DNA of 64,000 bases from Sphaeramia orbicularis (taxonomy: Eukaryota; Chordata; Actinopteri; Kurtiformes; Apogonidae): contig NC_043960.1 of assembly GCF_902148855.1 (NCBI RefSeq), forward strand, positions 57,647,359-57,711,358, in the 5' to 3' direction. The first letter of the stretch is position 1. Every line of letters starts with the position of its first letter. Both the position numbers and the translations under genes were made by a program. Positions 35,478-46,768 of this stretch are shown here, one piece after another. The notes under the pieces were generated by a model that was given only the letters and a program-made list of their open reading frames with translations, had not been told where the DNA came from and did no database searches.

Positions 35478-36575
35478 GTTAAGGTGGTCCTACTGTTATG
35501 GTGGTGCTTCTGTTAAGGTGGTGCTGTTGTGAAGGTGGTTCTGTTTTTAAGGTTGTCCTTCTGTTAAGGTGGCATTGCATTTATGGTGGTGCTCTGTTAA
35601 GGTGGTGTTGTTTCTAAGGTTGCCCTACTGTTAAGGTGGTGCTGGTGTGAAGGTGGCGCTGTTTTTAAGGTGGTCCTACTGTTAAGGTGGTGCTGTTGTG
35701 AAGGTGGTTCTGTTTTTAAGGTGGTGCTTCTGTTAAGGTGGTCCTACTGTTATGGTGGTCCTACTGTTAAGGTGGTGCTGTTGTGAAGGTGGTTCTGTTG
35801 TTAAGGTTGTCCTTCTATTAAGGTGGCACTGCATTTATGGTGGTGCTTCTGTTAAGGTGGTGCTGTTGTGAAGGTGGTTCTGTTGTTAAGGTTGTCCTTC
35901 TATTAAGGTGGCACTGCATTTATGGTGGTGCTTCTGTTAAGGTGGTGTTGTTTTTTTATGGTTGCCCTACTGTTAAGGTGGTGCTTCTGTTAAGGCGGTC
36001 CTACTGTTATGGTGGTCCTACTGTTATGGTGGTGCTGTTGTGAAGGTGGCACTGTTTTTAAGGTGGCGCTGCTGTTAAGGTGGTGCTGTTGTGAAGGTGG
36101 TTCTGTTTTTAAGGTTCTCCTTCTATTAAGGTGGCACTGCATTTATGGTGGTGCTTCTGTTAAGGTGGTGTTGTTTTTAAGGTTGCCCAACTGTTAAGGT
36201 GGTGCTGGTGTGGAGGTGGCGCTGTTTTTAAGGTGGCCTTACTGTTAAGGTGGTGCTGTTGTGAAGGTGGTTCTGTTTTTAAGGTGGTGCTTCTGTTAAG
36301 GTGGCCCTACTGTTAAGGTGGTGCCTCTGTTAAGGTGGTCCTACTGTTATGGTGGTGCTGTTGTGAAGGTGGTTCTGTTTTTAAGGTGGTACTGCTGTTA
36401 AGGTGGTGCTGTTGTGAAGGTGGTTCTGTTTTTAAGGTGGCACTGCTGTTAAGGTGGTGCTGTTGTGAAGGTGGTTCTGTTTTTAAGGTGGCGCTCCTGT
36501 TGTGGTTGTACTGTTGTTAAGGCTGTGCTTCTGTTAAGGTGGCGCTGTTTTAAGGTGGTGCTGTTGTGAAGGTGG
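35478..36575 (+). repeat. GGTGGT minisatellite, left arm
   Basis: Higher-order array of units such as TTAAGGTGGTGCTGTTGTGA and AGGTGGTTCTGTTTTTAAGG. The palindrome begins about 175 bp into it. Long valine-rich ORFs here reflect repeat length, not coding. Confidence 0.88.
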
Positions 36576-37375
36576 CACTGCCACACCTGCCTGCTGTTGG
36601 TGTCCAGGTAGACCTCCATCCTCCTCCTGTCTCCTCCTCCTGTCTCCTCCTGTCTCCTCCTCCTGTCTCCTCCTGTCTCCTCCTCCTGTCTCCTCCTGTC
36701 TCCTCCCCCTGTCTCCTCCCCCTGTCTCCTCCTGTCTCCTCCTCCTGTCTCCTCCTGTCTCCTCCTCCTGTCTCCTCCTGTCTCCTCCCCCTGTCTCCTC
36801 CCCCTGTCTCCTCCTGTCTCCTCCTCCTGTCTCCTCCTGTCTCCTCCTCCTGTCTCCTCCTCCTGTCTCCTCCTGTCTCCTCCTCCTGTCTCCTCCTGTC
36901 TCCTCCTCCTGTCTCCTCCCCCTGTCTCCTCCCCCTGTCTCCTCCTGTCTCCTCCCCCTGTCTCCTCCTGTCTCCTCCTCCTGTCTCCTCCTCCTGTCTC
37001 CTCCCCCTGTCTCCTCCTCCTGTCTCCTCCTCCTGTCTCCTCCCCCTGTCTCCTCCTGTCTCCTCCTCCTGTCTCCTCCTGTCTCCTCCTCCTGTCTCCT
37101 CCTGTCTCCTCCTGTCTCCTCCTGTCTCCTCCTCCTGTCTCCTCCTCCTGTCTCCTCCTGTCTCCTCCTCCTGTCTCCTCCTCCTGTCTCCTCCTGTCTC
37201 CTCCTCCTGTCTCCTCCTCCTGTCTCCTCCTGTCTTCTGGTTGCTTCTGTACAGAACCGTTTCCAGACCTAAAGGTGGTGTTGCTCTCCTTCAGCAGCTG
37301 CTGGACCTCCAGGTTCATCTGGTTGGGGTCGACACGTTTATGTTTAATTAGAAAAATATTTATCATAAGGATCAA
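36540..37375 (-). mobile_element. LINE fragment split by a CTCCTC minisatellite (left arm)
   Basis: Minus strand: DPNQMNLEVQQLLKESNTTF and RSG at 37330-37245, then about 625 bp of CTCCTCCTGTCTCCT repeats (36611-37235), then [14 protein letters not shown]. These match consecutive parts of a teleost L2/CR1-type ORF2 (pattern EV..LL...AFRSGD ... RQVWQ), so the minisatellite grew inside the LINE. The 308-codon Arg/Glu/Gly-rich frame is not a host gene. Confidence 0.65.
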
Positions 37376-39074
37376 CTACAGATCTGATTGGATGGTGTTG
37401 CCATGGTAACAAACTTCAATGTTATGCCATATAATAATAAACAGGGTCATCCCACTGACCTTTGAACACGACATCCCAGAAATAGCTGAAAAAAACAGGA
37501 AAAAAAGGATAAAACAGAGTAAAACATGGAAAAACTGATGGAAACTGGACGATATGAAACAGATTTACACAAGAATGAACGTTAGTGAAGCTTCTGTTTC
37601 TGGTGTTTTTTCTCTTCACATGATATTGATGTGACGTAATGTTCAGTTCAGTTCTGTGGAAACTGAACCCAACATTAACAAACACAGGTGTGTTCTGTCA
37701 ACGCCTCCGCTGGAGGTTGCAGGTAAATGTTCCATTCCTTCATCTGCTCATAAACATCACCCTGACAATGGGTTCATTCACATCAAGAACCCTGGAACCA
37801 GTTTGAACCAGTTCAAACCAGTTCAAACCAGTGGGTCCCATCTACAGTTCAGTAATGTTTCCTTTGGTGTCATCATTGAACCAGGGCCCAGTTTCAGAAA
37901 CAGGTGGAACAAACGGAGTCCAAACCCTGGACTTCATCCAGTCCTTCCATCAGTGTAAAAATCTGTCCAATACCCACAATCCCTCTGTGGGCCTAGGGGG
38001 GACAGCTACGTAAAGGTCATGACCCTGTCTTCCTGAGGCTCAGTTTCATCTCTGGACTTTGTGCAGCTGAAGCCGTGTTTCAGATGGATGGAACTGGTGT
38101 TTCATCCTGAAATGTTCCATCAGATGGTTCTGGTGTTTCATCGGGTTCAGACTATGATGAAGATGAAATGTGAGGATGAGGGCGGGACATTCTTCAGCAT
38201 CAACACCAAAAAGTCAATAAAGCTTCAGTTCGGTGGAAACATCCTTGTTTCAGTTACCGACACCTCCCAGGGTGTGTTTGATTTCACAACCTGCCGTTAA
38301 AGGGAACCAAACCCTCTGGTTCCAGGTAAGGGCTGGATCCTCCACCCACTGATCCAAGCCACAGGACCCCCATCAGCTGGAACTACAGACCCCCATCAGC
38401 TGGAACTACAGACCCTGTTTCAGTGTCCAACACATTCCCACTTGAATCACATGCTTCTGAAATAAAGGGCTGATGGTTTCAGTTGAATGTATCATTCATC
38501 GTCATAGTAACCAGTTTATCTGTTGGATTTGAATGAACTGATCATAGACTTTGGTCAAACGTGGTCTTTTTTTTTGGGACACCTTCACTCATAAAACTCA
38601 CCCGTGATGGGATGGTGTCACCACGGTAACAGAGCACAGTTCTATATTGATGTGGAGTTCAGTTCCATGGAAATGTCCTTCAATGAGTTACTGAACATGA
38701 ACAGATCCCAGGGTGTGTTTGAAGGTCCACTGGACATGAGTCAAACCTTCAGGTTCCAGGTAACTATGTTTACCAGGTGACTCCACACCCAGTCGTTCCT
38801 CTGAATGTACTCATCTGTCCACGTGCATGTGTTGATCAGTTGTGTGTCCTGGCTCTGACTAAAGGTTTGGACGGTTTAGATGTTGAACATCAGTAAATCC
38901 ACTTTATTTCACAGTTGGACGTTGGGTCTCAATGTCCGTCTACGTCTCCAACATGTCCTTCATTTGAGAACCTTCTACAATCCCATGTTCATGACTCAAC
39001 TCTAACAGCAACAGTAAAACCTGTAAAGACACGCCCCTGACTCCTCCTACCTGTCCCTGCCCACCCCTCAAAGA

Positions 39075-39084
39075 CATTTAAGAG
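39075..39084 (+). promoter_or_regulatory. TATA-like box of left keratin copy
   Basis: CATTTAAGAG lies 42-51 bp before the ATG, leaving room for a very short 5' UTR. The same sequence is mirrored at 46810-46819 in the right arm. Weak but well placed. Confidence 0.35.
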
Positions 39085-39125
39085 GACGCAGCAGACGTGA
39101 GCAGCTCAGTGTCTGTGTCGTCATC

Positions 39126-41296
39126 ATGGGCAGTTCTCATTCATCAGATTCCCACGACATCAACCCTGATGGAAGCACCGTCAGTGGGAACGTTAGCATC
39201 GGCAGCGGAGGCAACATTTCTGCCCACAGCGCTGCTCCAGTCCTCTGTTGCAGTAGATCCACCAGCGTCCGTCCTCCCACCGACGTGGACAAGTTCTCGG
39301 CGCAGACCCTGAACACCTGTCTGGTGGACTACCTGTCTACCATGCGCTCCCTGGAGGACGCCAACGCCAAGCTGGAGCTGAAGGTCAGGCAGTGGGTGGA
39401 GAGCAGCGGAGGCTCCGCCTCCAGAGACTACACCGCCTGCTTCCAAACCATCTCCATCATCAGGTCCAAGGTGAGTCCAGTCCACGGACACAACAGAGCC
39501 ACATCCACAGACACACACACACATACACACATCTGGACGTATGTCCATCAGTAGGACGTGGTTGTCTGATGTGTGTGTGTGTCGTCTGCAGATCCAGACC
39601 GCCATCCAGTTGTACGGATCCATGGGCGACGCCCAGACGGCTGATGAACACCTCAAGGACAAGTGAGTCCAAACACAGGTTATTGGAGTTGAAGACCACT
39701 CCACTTTGAGATGTTTGTGCTCATGAGTTCAGATTTGTTGAGCTGCTGCACTTTGGTTCATCCTCACTTGTGGTCGTCGTGTTGCAGGAGTGAGAAGGAG
39801 CCGGCGGCGCTGCAGTCGCTGGAGGCCGACGCCGCCGAACTGAAGAAGATCCTGAACCAGCTTGCGCAGACCAGATCGACGTGAAGACACAGATCCGGGG
39901 TCTGGAGGAGGAGCTGAAGATCCTCAAGAAGAACAACCAGGAGGTGAGTGGACACTGTCCCACAAATCCTGGACCCACAGGACAAACTGACCAAAGCCAT
40001 GAGATGGAGATCAGGAAACATCCTGCAGGTTTAATGACAACAGAAAGTCACAACTTCCACAGATGAGCTTCACCCACGTGCACCAGTTGGACCCAGTCCT
40101 AGTGTCTCCTGGACTTTCCGGCTCTAAAATCCTGTGTCCCAGAGCCATGGGTTCACATTCCATAGTGTGACTTGTCTTCCATCTATCCCACAGGTGGACC
40201 TCACCAAGGCCATGGCCAAGAACACACAACTCCACGACACCATCTACTCCAAGAACCAGAAGGACCTGGAGGCCTTCCAGGCCAAGGTACCCACACGGCC
40301 TCCCTTCCTGTGGCGGCAGACGTTATTAGACGTCAACGGGCCCCGATGGATTCAACCCGTGTGTTTGTTGGTTTTGTGCAGTCCCAGGATCTGAAGAACA
40401 AGGTGGTGGTCGGCATCCGGACCCTGCAGAAGTCCAGGTCTGAAGTCACCCAGGTCCAGTCTAGTCTGCAGTCTCTGGAGACCCAACTGCAGTCCACGTT
40501 GGACACGGTGAGCATCGCAATCCACAGGAAATGACAGGAATCAGGTCAGTAGGTGTGTGTCCACGTCCAGTAGAAGAAGTGAGGCAGCTTCAACCAACAG
40601 TCCGACAATAAAGGACACATTTAGTGGAAACAGGCTGAAGGTCCAAAGGAGCTCCAACCATTAGGAAGTGGAGTTCAAGCTGCAGCAGCCATGATGGGCC
40701 CTCACACCTCTGAGCGTCACACCTACATGGTGGACTTCCTGTTGGGTGGAGGCTTGGGCCGGTCTGCAGGACTGACCTGCTCTGTGGACCTGATGACCAC
40801 AGTAAGGGTCACATGACTGAGGCTTGATGATTGGTGTGTTTCCTCTACAGGAAGTGTTGGAGGGAACTCTGGCTGAAACCCTGAGCCAGTACGGCGGGCA
40901 GCTCAGCAGATCCCTGACCCAGGTAACACATGGAACCTTCATGGACAATATCAGACACAGGAGCTACTGAGTCTGTGCAGTAGAGTCCAGGAGGCGGGGC
41001 ATGGGCGCCTCCTTCCAGCTGTCACTCATTGTTAGGTGTCCATCTGTCCAAACAGTCTGTGATACTGGGACACAGTGAGTGTCCACGCCTCCTTTGGTTC
41101 AATTCTTCTTCTTCTTCTTCTTCTTCTTCTTCTTCTTCTTCTTCTTCTTCTTGTCCACCAGGTGACCACTCTGGAGGGGCAGCTGGTCCAGCTCAGGTCA
41201 GACCTGGATCTTCAGGACTACGAATACAAGAAGCTGCTGGACACCAACATCCATCTGGAGTCGGAGGTTGCCGAGTACAAAAGGCTTCAGGGCTGA
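39126..41296 (+). CDS. type I keratin-like intermediate filament protein, left palindrome copy
   Basis: Seven exons: 39126-39470, 39592-39662, 39788-39943, 40194-40286, 40382-40507, 40851-40922 and 41162-41296 (TGA). The short non-glycine-rich head (MGSSHSSDSHDINPDG...) leads into coil 1A (LNTCLVDYLSTMRSLEDANA, KLELKVRQW), coil 1B (SLEADAAELKKIL...IRGLEEELKILKKNNQE) and coil 2 (VDLTKAMAKN, VLEGTLAETLSQY). It ends with a divergent helix-termination motif, YEYKKLLDTN...EVAEYKRLQG. The VDLT and LEGTLAET blocks are type I hallmarks. Keratins I pair with type II partners to form cytoplasmic filaments. One C is missing near 39886 compared with the mirror copy, which shifts the frame in exon 3; the mirror copy is in frame. 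The stop falls right after the rod, so there is almost no tail; a tail-like block after an AG at about 41400 may be a skipped or lost exon. A TATA-like ATTTAAG lies at 39076 and AATAAA at 41541. Confidence 0.85.
41106..41154 (+). repeat. (CTT)n microsatellite in keratin intron
   Basis: About 16 CTT units just before the last keratin exon. The mirror (GAA)n at 44738-44789 has one GGA interruption and a slightly different length. Confidence 0.9.
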
Positions 41297-41540
41297 AACA
41301 GGTGACCACGCCCACACTGGAAACACTGCACTGATCAGTGATTGGTTGAATGAAGAGCGGCTGGGCGGGTCCACTGTAATGTCTTCTGATTGATCCACAG
41401 CGTCTGCAGCTCCACCAAGACCCAGGAGGAGGGGGTCTACGGGTAGGTGGTCTCCTCCACGCCCACCACCGGCACCGACGCCCAATCAGCGACGGCGTCT
41501 GAGTCACATGACCTGTGACACAACCAAGAACCTGAGAATC

Positions 41541-41546
41541 AATAAA
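41541..41546 (+). terminator. poly(A) signal of left keratin copy
   Basis: AATAAA 245 bp after the keratin stop, followed by a TGTGT/TTTGTT-rich stretch. It is present in both palindrome arms. Confidence 0.5.
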
Positions 41547-41699
41547 TGGGTCCATAAATCCAGCGTGTGTCTGAGTTTGTTCTTCAGATAAATTCATCCA
41601 AATGGATCCTGTTCAAACACAAACACTGACATCAGACAGTGGAAGGAATGGGTTCTGTGGACAGTTCCACTACGTCCTGGACTTAAAGCAGATCCTTTA

Positions 41700-41900
41700 T
41701 TACCTCCACTAAGGAGGTTATGTTTTTGCCGGCGTTGGTTTGTCCGTCTGTCTGTCTGTCTGTGTGCATGATAACTTAAAAAGTTATGGACGGATTTGGA
41801 TTAAAATTTCAGGAAATGTAGATACTGGCACAAGGAACAAATGATTAAATTTTGGTGGTGATGGGGGGGGGGGCACCGATCTGCCTTGGCGGAGGTCTGT
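41700..41900 (+). repeat. dispersed repeat (GGAGGTTATGTTTTTGCCGG)
   Basis: Common fish repeat with GTTTGTCCGTCTGTCTGTCT and AAAGTTATGGACGGATTTGG, ending TTGGCGGAGGTCTG. Mirrored at 43985-44190. Confidence 0.55.
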
Positions 41901-42039
41901 GCTCTACGAGTGCTCTTCTAGTTTCCTGTCTTTGATTTTTGTCCAATGTGGTAATAATAATGGAACCACATCCAGAGAACAGAAGTACCCACAGGAACAC
42001 TGCAGACCACAGTTACTGGGACCAAACTTATCAGTTCTC

Positions 42040-42596
42040 ATTAGGGCTGTGTATTCACAAGAATCTGGAGATACAATACAAATCACAATACTAGGATCAT
42101 GATATGATATATCACAATATATCATGATGCTGTTAAAAAGGCAATTTTTTGTTTGTTTCTTTTTTTTAAATGATTATTTTCTTGAAGAATTGAATTACAC
42201 CAGAAATCTGCACAAATACTAAACACATTTTTATTTGATCCCAAGAGGATCTAATGTTCTATCACAAAATGTTCCTGTGTTCAAACTGAAATTCTGTTTT
42301 ACAGACATTCCAGGTTCAGATCCTGCTCAAATGTTCATATTCTATTAGTTCAAAACTAACATCAGAACAGTATTTTAGTTCAATCCCAACTCTGGAACTA
42401 ACATTATTTAATAAAAGAGTGTTAAATAATAATAAATAAAATATACACAAAAAAGAAACACAAAAATTAACCTCCACAATATCTGCATTTGAATAAATAC
42501 CTAAAAATATAGATACAATACTTTTTGATATCGATACAGTGTTGTGAAATGAAATATCACGATATATTGGAGAACCGATATTTTCTAACACCCCTG
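42040..42596. mobile_element. MITE with ATCGATA/GATATATC blocks (left arm)
   Basis: Subterminal GATACAATACAAATCACAAT and GATATCGATACAGTGTTGTG are characteristic of a fish inverted-repeat family ending in ACACCCCT. Mirrored at 43292-43850, with a few substitutions near the centre. Confidence 0.5.
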
Positions 42597-42732
42597 GTTC
42601 TCATTATGATGGTGGTATTGTTGAAATGTGCTGAAAAATTTCAAACAGTCCTAAAGATGACACCTTCTGGACAGAAGAGGAACTGCACTATGACAACAGT
42701 AGAAAAGAACCCAGAACAGTCTGATCCGGGCT

Positions 42733-43165
42733 CTCAAACTCATTTTCTTTCAGGTTCCACATTCAGCCCAATTTGATCTCCAGTGGGCCAGACCAGAAAA
42801 ATAATAACAGAATAACCTATAGATAATGACAACTACAAATTTTTGTCTTTGTTTTAGTGTAAAGAAAAAAAAACCCCATTAAATTATGAAAATACTTACT
42901 TTTATAAAATATCCAAACAAAAAAGATGTGAGTAACCTGAAAAAACTGAAATTAATGAAGAAAAATAAGCGCAATTTTATCAATATTCTGCCTCAACTTA
43001 ACATTTCTAAATATGCATTCTGGATCAGATCTGCAAAGACACTAAACACTGAGGAACAGGCAGAAAATAGTTCAAATTGGGCTGAATTTTCTTTACAGAC
43101 AGATGACAGACACACAGATAGATGACAGACAGACCTGAAAGAAAATGAGTTTGAGAGCCCTTATA
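42733..43165. mobile_element. short inverted-repeat element at the palindrome centre
   Basis: Both ends carry CTCTCAAACTCATTTTCTTT in inverted orientation. The interior (AGCCCAATTTGA..., CAATATTCTGCCTCA) matches the MITE-like family also seen at 10267, 31541 and 50325. Its own terminal repeats continue the large palindrome, so the hinge of the palindrome is this element. Confidence 0.6.
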
Positions 43166-44343
43166 TGAACTGTTCTGGGTTCTTTTCTACTGTTGTCACA
43201 GTGTCGTTCCTCTTCTGTCCAGAAGGTGTCATCTTTAGGACTGTTTGATTTTTTTCAGCACATTTCAACAATACCACCATCAAAATGAGAACTAGGGGTG
43301 TAAGAAAATATCGGTTCTGCAATGTTATCGTGATATTTCATTTCACAACACTGTATCGATATCAAAAAGTATTGTATCTATATTTTTAGGTATTTATTCA
43401 AATGCAGATATTGTGGAGGTTAATTTTTGTGTTTCTTTTTTGTGTATATTTTATTTATTATTATTTAACACTCTTTTATTAAATAATGTTAGTTCCAGAG
43501 TTGGGATTGAACTAAAATACTGTTCTGATGTTAGTTTTGAACTAATAGAATATGAACATTTGAACAGGATCTGAACCTGGAATGTCTGTAAAACAGAATT
43601 TCAGTTTGAACACAGGAACATTTTGTGATAGAACATTAGATCCTCTTGGGATCAAATAAAAATGTGTTTAGTATTTGTGCAGATTTCTGGTGTAATTCAA
43701 TTCTTCAAGAAAATAATCATTTTAAAAAAAAGAAACAAACAAAAAATTGCCTTTTTAACAGCATCATGATATATTGTGATATATCATATCATGATCCTAG
43801 TATTGTGATTTGTATTGTATCTCCAGATTCTTGTGAATACTCAGCCCTAATGAGAACTGATAAGTTTGGTCCCAGTAACTGTGGTCTGCAGTGTTCCTGT
43901 GGGTACTTCTGTTCTCTGGATGTGGTTCCATTATTATTACCACATTGGACAAAAATCAAAGACAGGAAACTAGAAGAGCACTCGTAGAGCACAGACCTCC
44001 GCCAAGGCAGATCGGTGCCCCCCCCCCATCACCACCAAAATTTAATCATTTGTTCCTTGTGCCAGTATCTACATTTCCTGAAATTTTAATCCAAATCCGT
44101 CCATAACTTTTTAAGTTATCATGCACACAGACAGACAGACAGACGGACAAACCAACGCCGGCAAAAACATAACCTCCTTAGTGGAGGTAATAAAGGATCT
44201 GCTTTAAGTCCAGGACGTAGTGGAACTGTCCACAGAACCCATTCCTTCCACTGTCTGATGTCAGTGTTTGTGTTTGAACAGGATCCATTTGGATGAATTT
44301 ATCTGAAGAACAAACTCAGACACACGCTGGATTTATGGACCCA

Positions 44344-44349
44344 TTTATT
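44344..44349 (-). terminator. poly(A) signal of right keratin copy
   Basis: Reverse-strand AATAAA mirroring the site at 41541. Confidence 0.5.
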
Positions 44350-44593
44350 GATTCTCAGGTTCTTGGTTGTGTCACAGGTCATGTGACTCAGACGCCGTCG
44401 CTGATTGGCCGTCAGTGCCGGTGGTGGGCGTGGAGGAGACCACCTACCCGTAGACCCCCTCCTCCTGGGTCTTGGTGGAGCTGCAGACACTGTGGACCAA
44501 TCAGAAGACATTACAGCGGACCCGCCCAGCCGCTCTTCATTCAACCAATCACTGATCAGTGCAGTGTTTCCAGTGTGGGCGTGGTCACCTGTT

Positions 44594-46768
44594 TCAGCCC
44601 TGAAGCCTTTTGTACTCGGCAACCTCCGACTCCAGATGGATGTTGGTGTCCAGCAGCTTCTTGTACTCGTAGTCCTGAAGATCCAGGTCTGACCTGAGCT
44701 GGACCAGCTGCCCCTCCAGAGTGGTCACCTGGTGGACAAGAAGAAGAAGAAGAAGAAGAAGAAGAAGAAGAAGAAGAAGGAGAAGAAGAATTGAACCAAA
44801 GGAGGCGTGGACACTCACTGTGTCCCAGTATCACAGACTGTTTGGACAGATGGACACCTAACAATGAGTGACAGCTGGAAGGAGGCGCCCATGCCCCGCC
44901 TCCTGGACTCTACTGCACAGACTCAGTAGCTCCTGTGTCTGATATTGTCCATGAAGGTTCCATGTGTTACCTGGGTCAGGGATCTGCTGAGCTGCCCGCC
45001 GTACTGGCTCAGGGTTTCAGCCAGAGTTCCCTCCAACACTTCCTGTAGAGGAAACACACCAATCATCAAGCCTCAGTCATGTGACCCTTACTGTGGTCAT
45101 CAGGTCCACAGAGCAGGTCAGTCCTGCAGACCGGCCCAAGCCTCCACCCAACAGGAAGTCCACCATGTAGGTGTGACGCTCAGAGGTGTGAGGGCCCATC
45201 ATGGCTGCTGCAGCTTGAACTCCACTTCCTAATGGTTGGAGCTCCTTTGGACCTTCAGCCTGTTTCCACTAAATGTGTCCTTTATTGTCGGACTGTTGGT
45301 TGAAGCTGCCTCACTTCTTCTACTGGACGTGGACACACACCTACTGACCTGATTCCTGTCATTTCCTGTGGATTGCGATGCTCACCGTGTCCAACGTGGA
45401 CTGCAGTTGGGTCTCCAGAGACTGCAGACTAGACTGGACCTGGGTGACTTCAGACCTGGACTTCTGCAGGGTCCGGATGCCGACCACCACCTTGTTCTTC
45501 AGATCCTGGGTCTGCACAAAACCAACAAACACACGGGTTGAATCCATCGGGGCCCGTTGACGTCTAATAACGTCTGCCGCCACAGGAAGGGAGGCCGTGT
45601 GGGTACCTTGGCCTGGAAGGCCTCCAGGTCCTTCTGGTTCTTGGAGTAGATGGTGTCGTGGAGTTGTGTGTTCTTGGCCATGGCCTTGGTGAGGTCCACC
45701 TGTGGGATAGATGGAAGACAAGTCACACTATGGAATGTGAACCCATGGCTCTGGGACACAGGGTTTTAGAGCCGGAAAGTCCAGGAGACACTAGGACTGG
45801 GTCCAACTGGTGCACGTGGGTGAAGCTCATCTGTGGAAGTTGTGACTTTCTGTTGTCATTAAACCTGCAGGATGTTTCCTGATCTCCATCTCATGGCTTT
45901 GGTCAGTTTGTCCTGTGGGTCCAGGATTTGTGGGACAGTGTCCACTCACCTCCTGGTTGTTCTTCTTGAGGATCTTCAGCTCCTCCTCCAGACCCCGGAT
46001 CTGTGTCTTCACGTCGGATCTGGTCTGCGCAAGCTGGTTCAGGATCTTCTTCAGTTCGGCGGCGTCGGCCTCCAGCGACTGCAGCGCCGCCGGCTCCTTC
46101 TCACTCCTGCAACACGACGACCACAAGTGAGGATGAACCAAAGTGCAGCAGCTCAACAAATCTGAACTCATGAGCACAAACATCTCAAAGTGGAGTGGTC
46201 TTCAACTCCAATAACCTGTGTTTGGACTCACTTGTCCTTGAGGTGTTCATCAGCCGTCTGGGCGTCGCCCATGGATCCGTACAACTGGATGGCGGTCTGG
46301 ATCTGCAGACGACACACACACACATCAGACAACCACGTCCTACTGATGGACATACGTCCAGATGTGTGTATGTGTGTGTGTGTCTGTGGATGTGGCTCTG
46401 TTGTGTCCGTGGACTGGACTCACCTTGGACCTGATGATGGAGATGGTTTGGAAGCAGGCGGTGTAGTCTCTGGAGGCGGAGCCTCCGCTGCTCTCCACCC
46501 ACTGCCTGACCTTCAGCTCCAGCTTGGCGTTGGCGTCCTCCAGGGAGCGCATGGTAGACAGGTAGTCCACCAGACAGGTGTTCAGGGTCTGCGCCGAGAA
46601 CTTGTCCACGTCGGTGGGAGGACGGACGCTGGTGGATCTACTGCAACAGAGGACTGGAGCAGCGCTGTGGGCAGAAATGTTGCCTCCGCTGCCGATGCTA
46701 ACGTTCCCACTGACGGTGCTTCCATCAGGGTTGATGTCGTGGGAATCTGATGAATGAGAACTGCCCAT
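44594..46768 (-). CDS. type I keratin-like intermediate filament protein, right palindrome copy
   Basis: Mirror image of the gene at 39126-41296, with exons 46768-46424, 46302-46232, 46106-45950, 45699-45607, 45511-45386, 45042-44971 and 44728-44594. All seven join in frame here. Exon 3 reads TRSDVKTQIRG, with the base missing from the left copy. Substitutions between the copies include Ser/Thr at the start of exon 5 (SQDLKNK against TQDLKNK) and several non-coding changes. The same early TGA after YKRLQG is present in both copies, so it is probably real. A TATA-like box lies at about 46810-46819 and the poly(A) signal is at 44349-44344. The two genes are transcribed toward the palindrome centre and end about 3.3 kb apart. 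Confidence 0.86.

Noticed and set aside
35837-36520. Valine/leucine-rich ORFs ([14 protein letters not shown])
   Set aside because: Translation of the GGTGGT minisatellite; no start context, splice sites or family match.
36449-37375. 308-codon Arg/Glu/Gly-rich ORF and the opposite 261-codon Ser/Pro/Leu ORF
   Set aside because: Both are readings of the CTCCTC minisatellite; only short LINE pieces at the ends have meaning.
39144-39704. 186-codon ORF opposite keratin exons 1-2, mirrored at 46190-46750
   Set aside because: Shadow of the keratin coding strand; crosses introns without splice logic.
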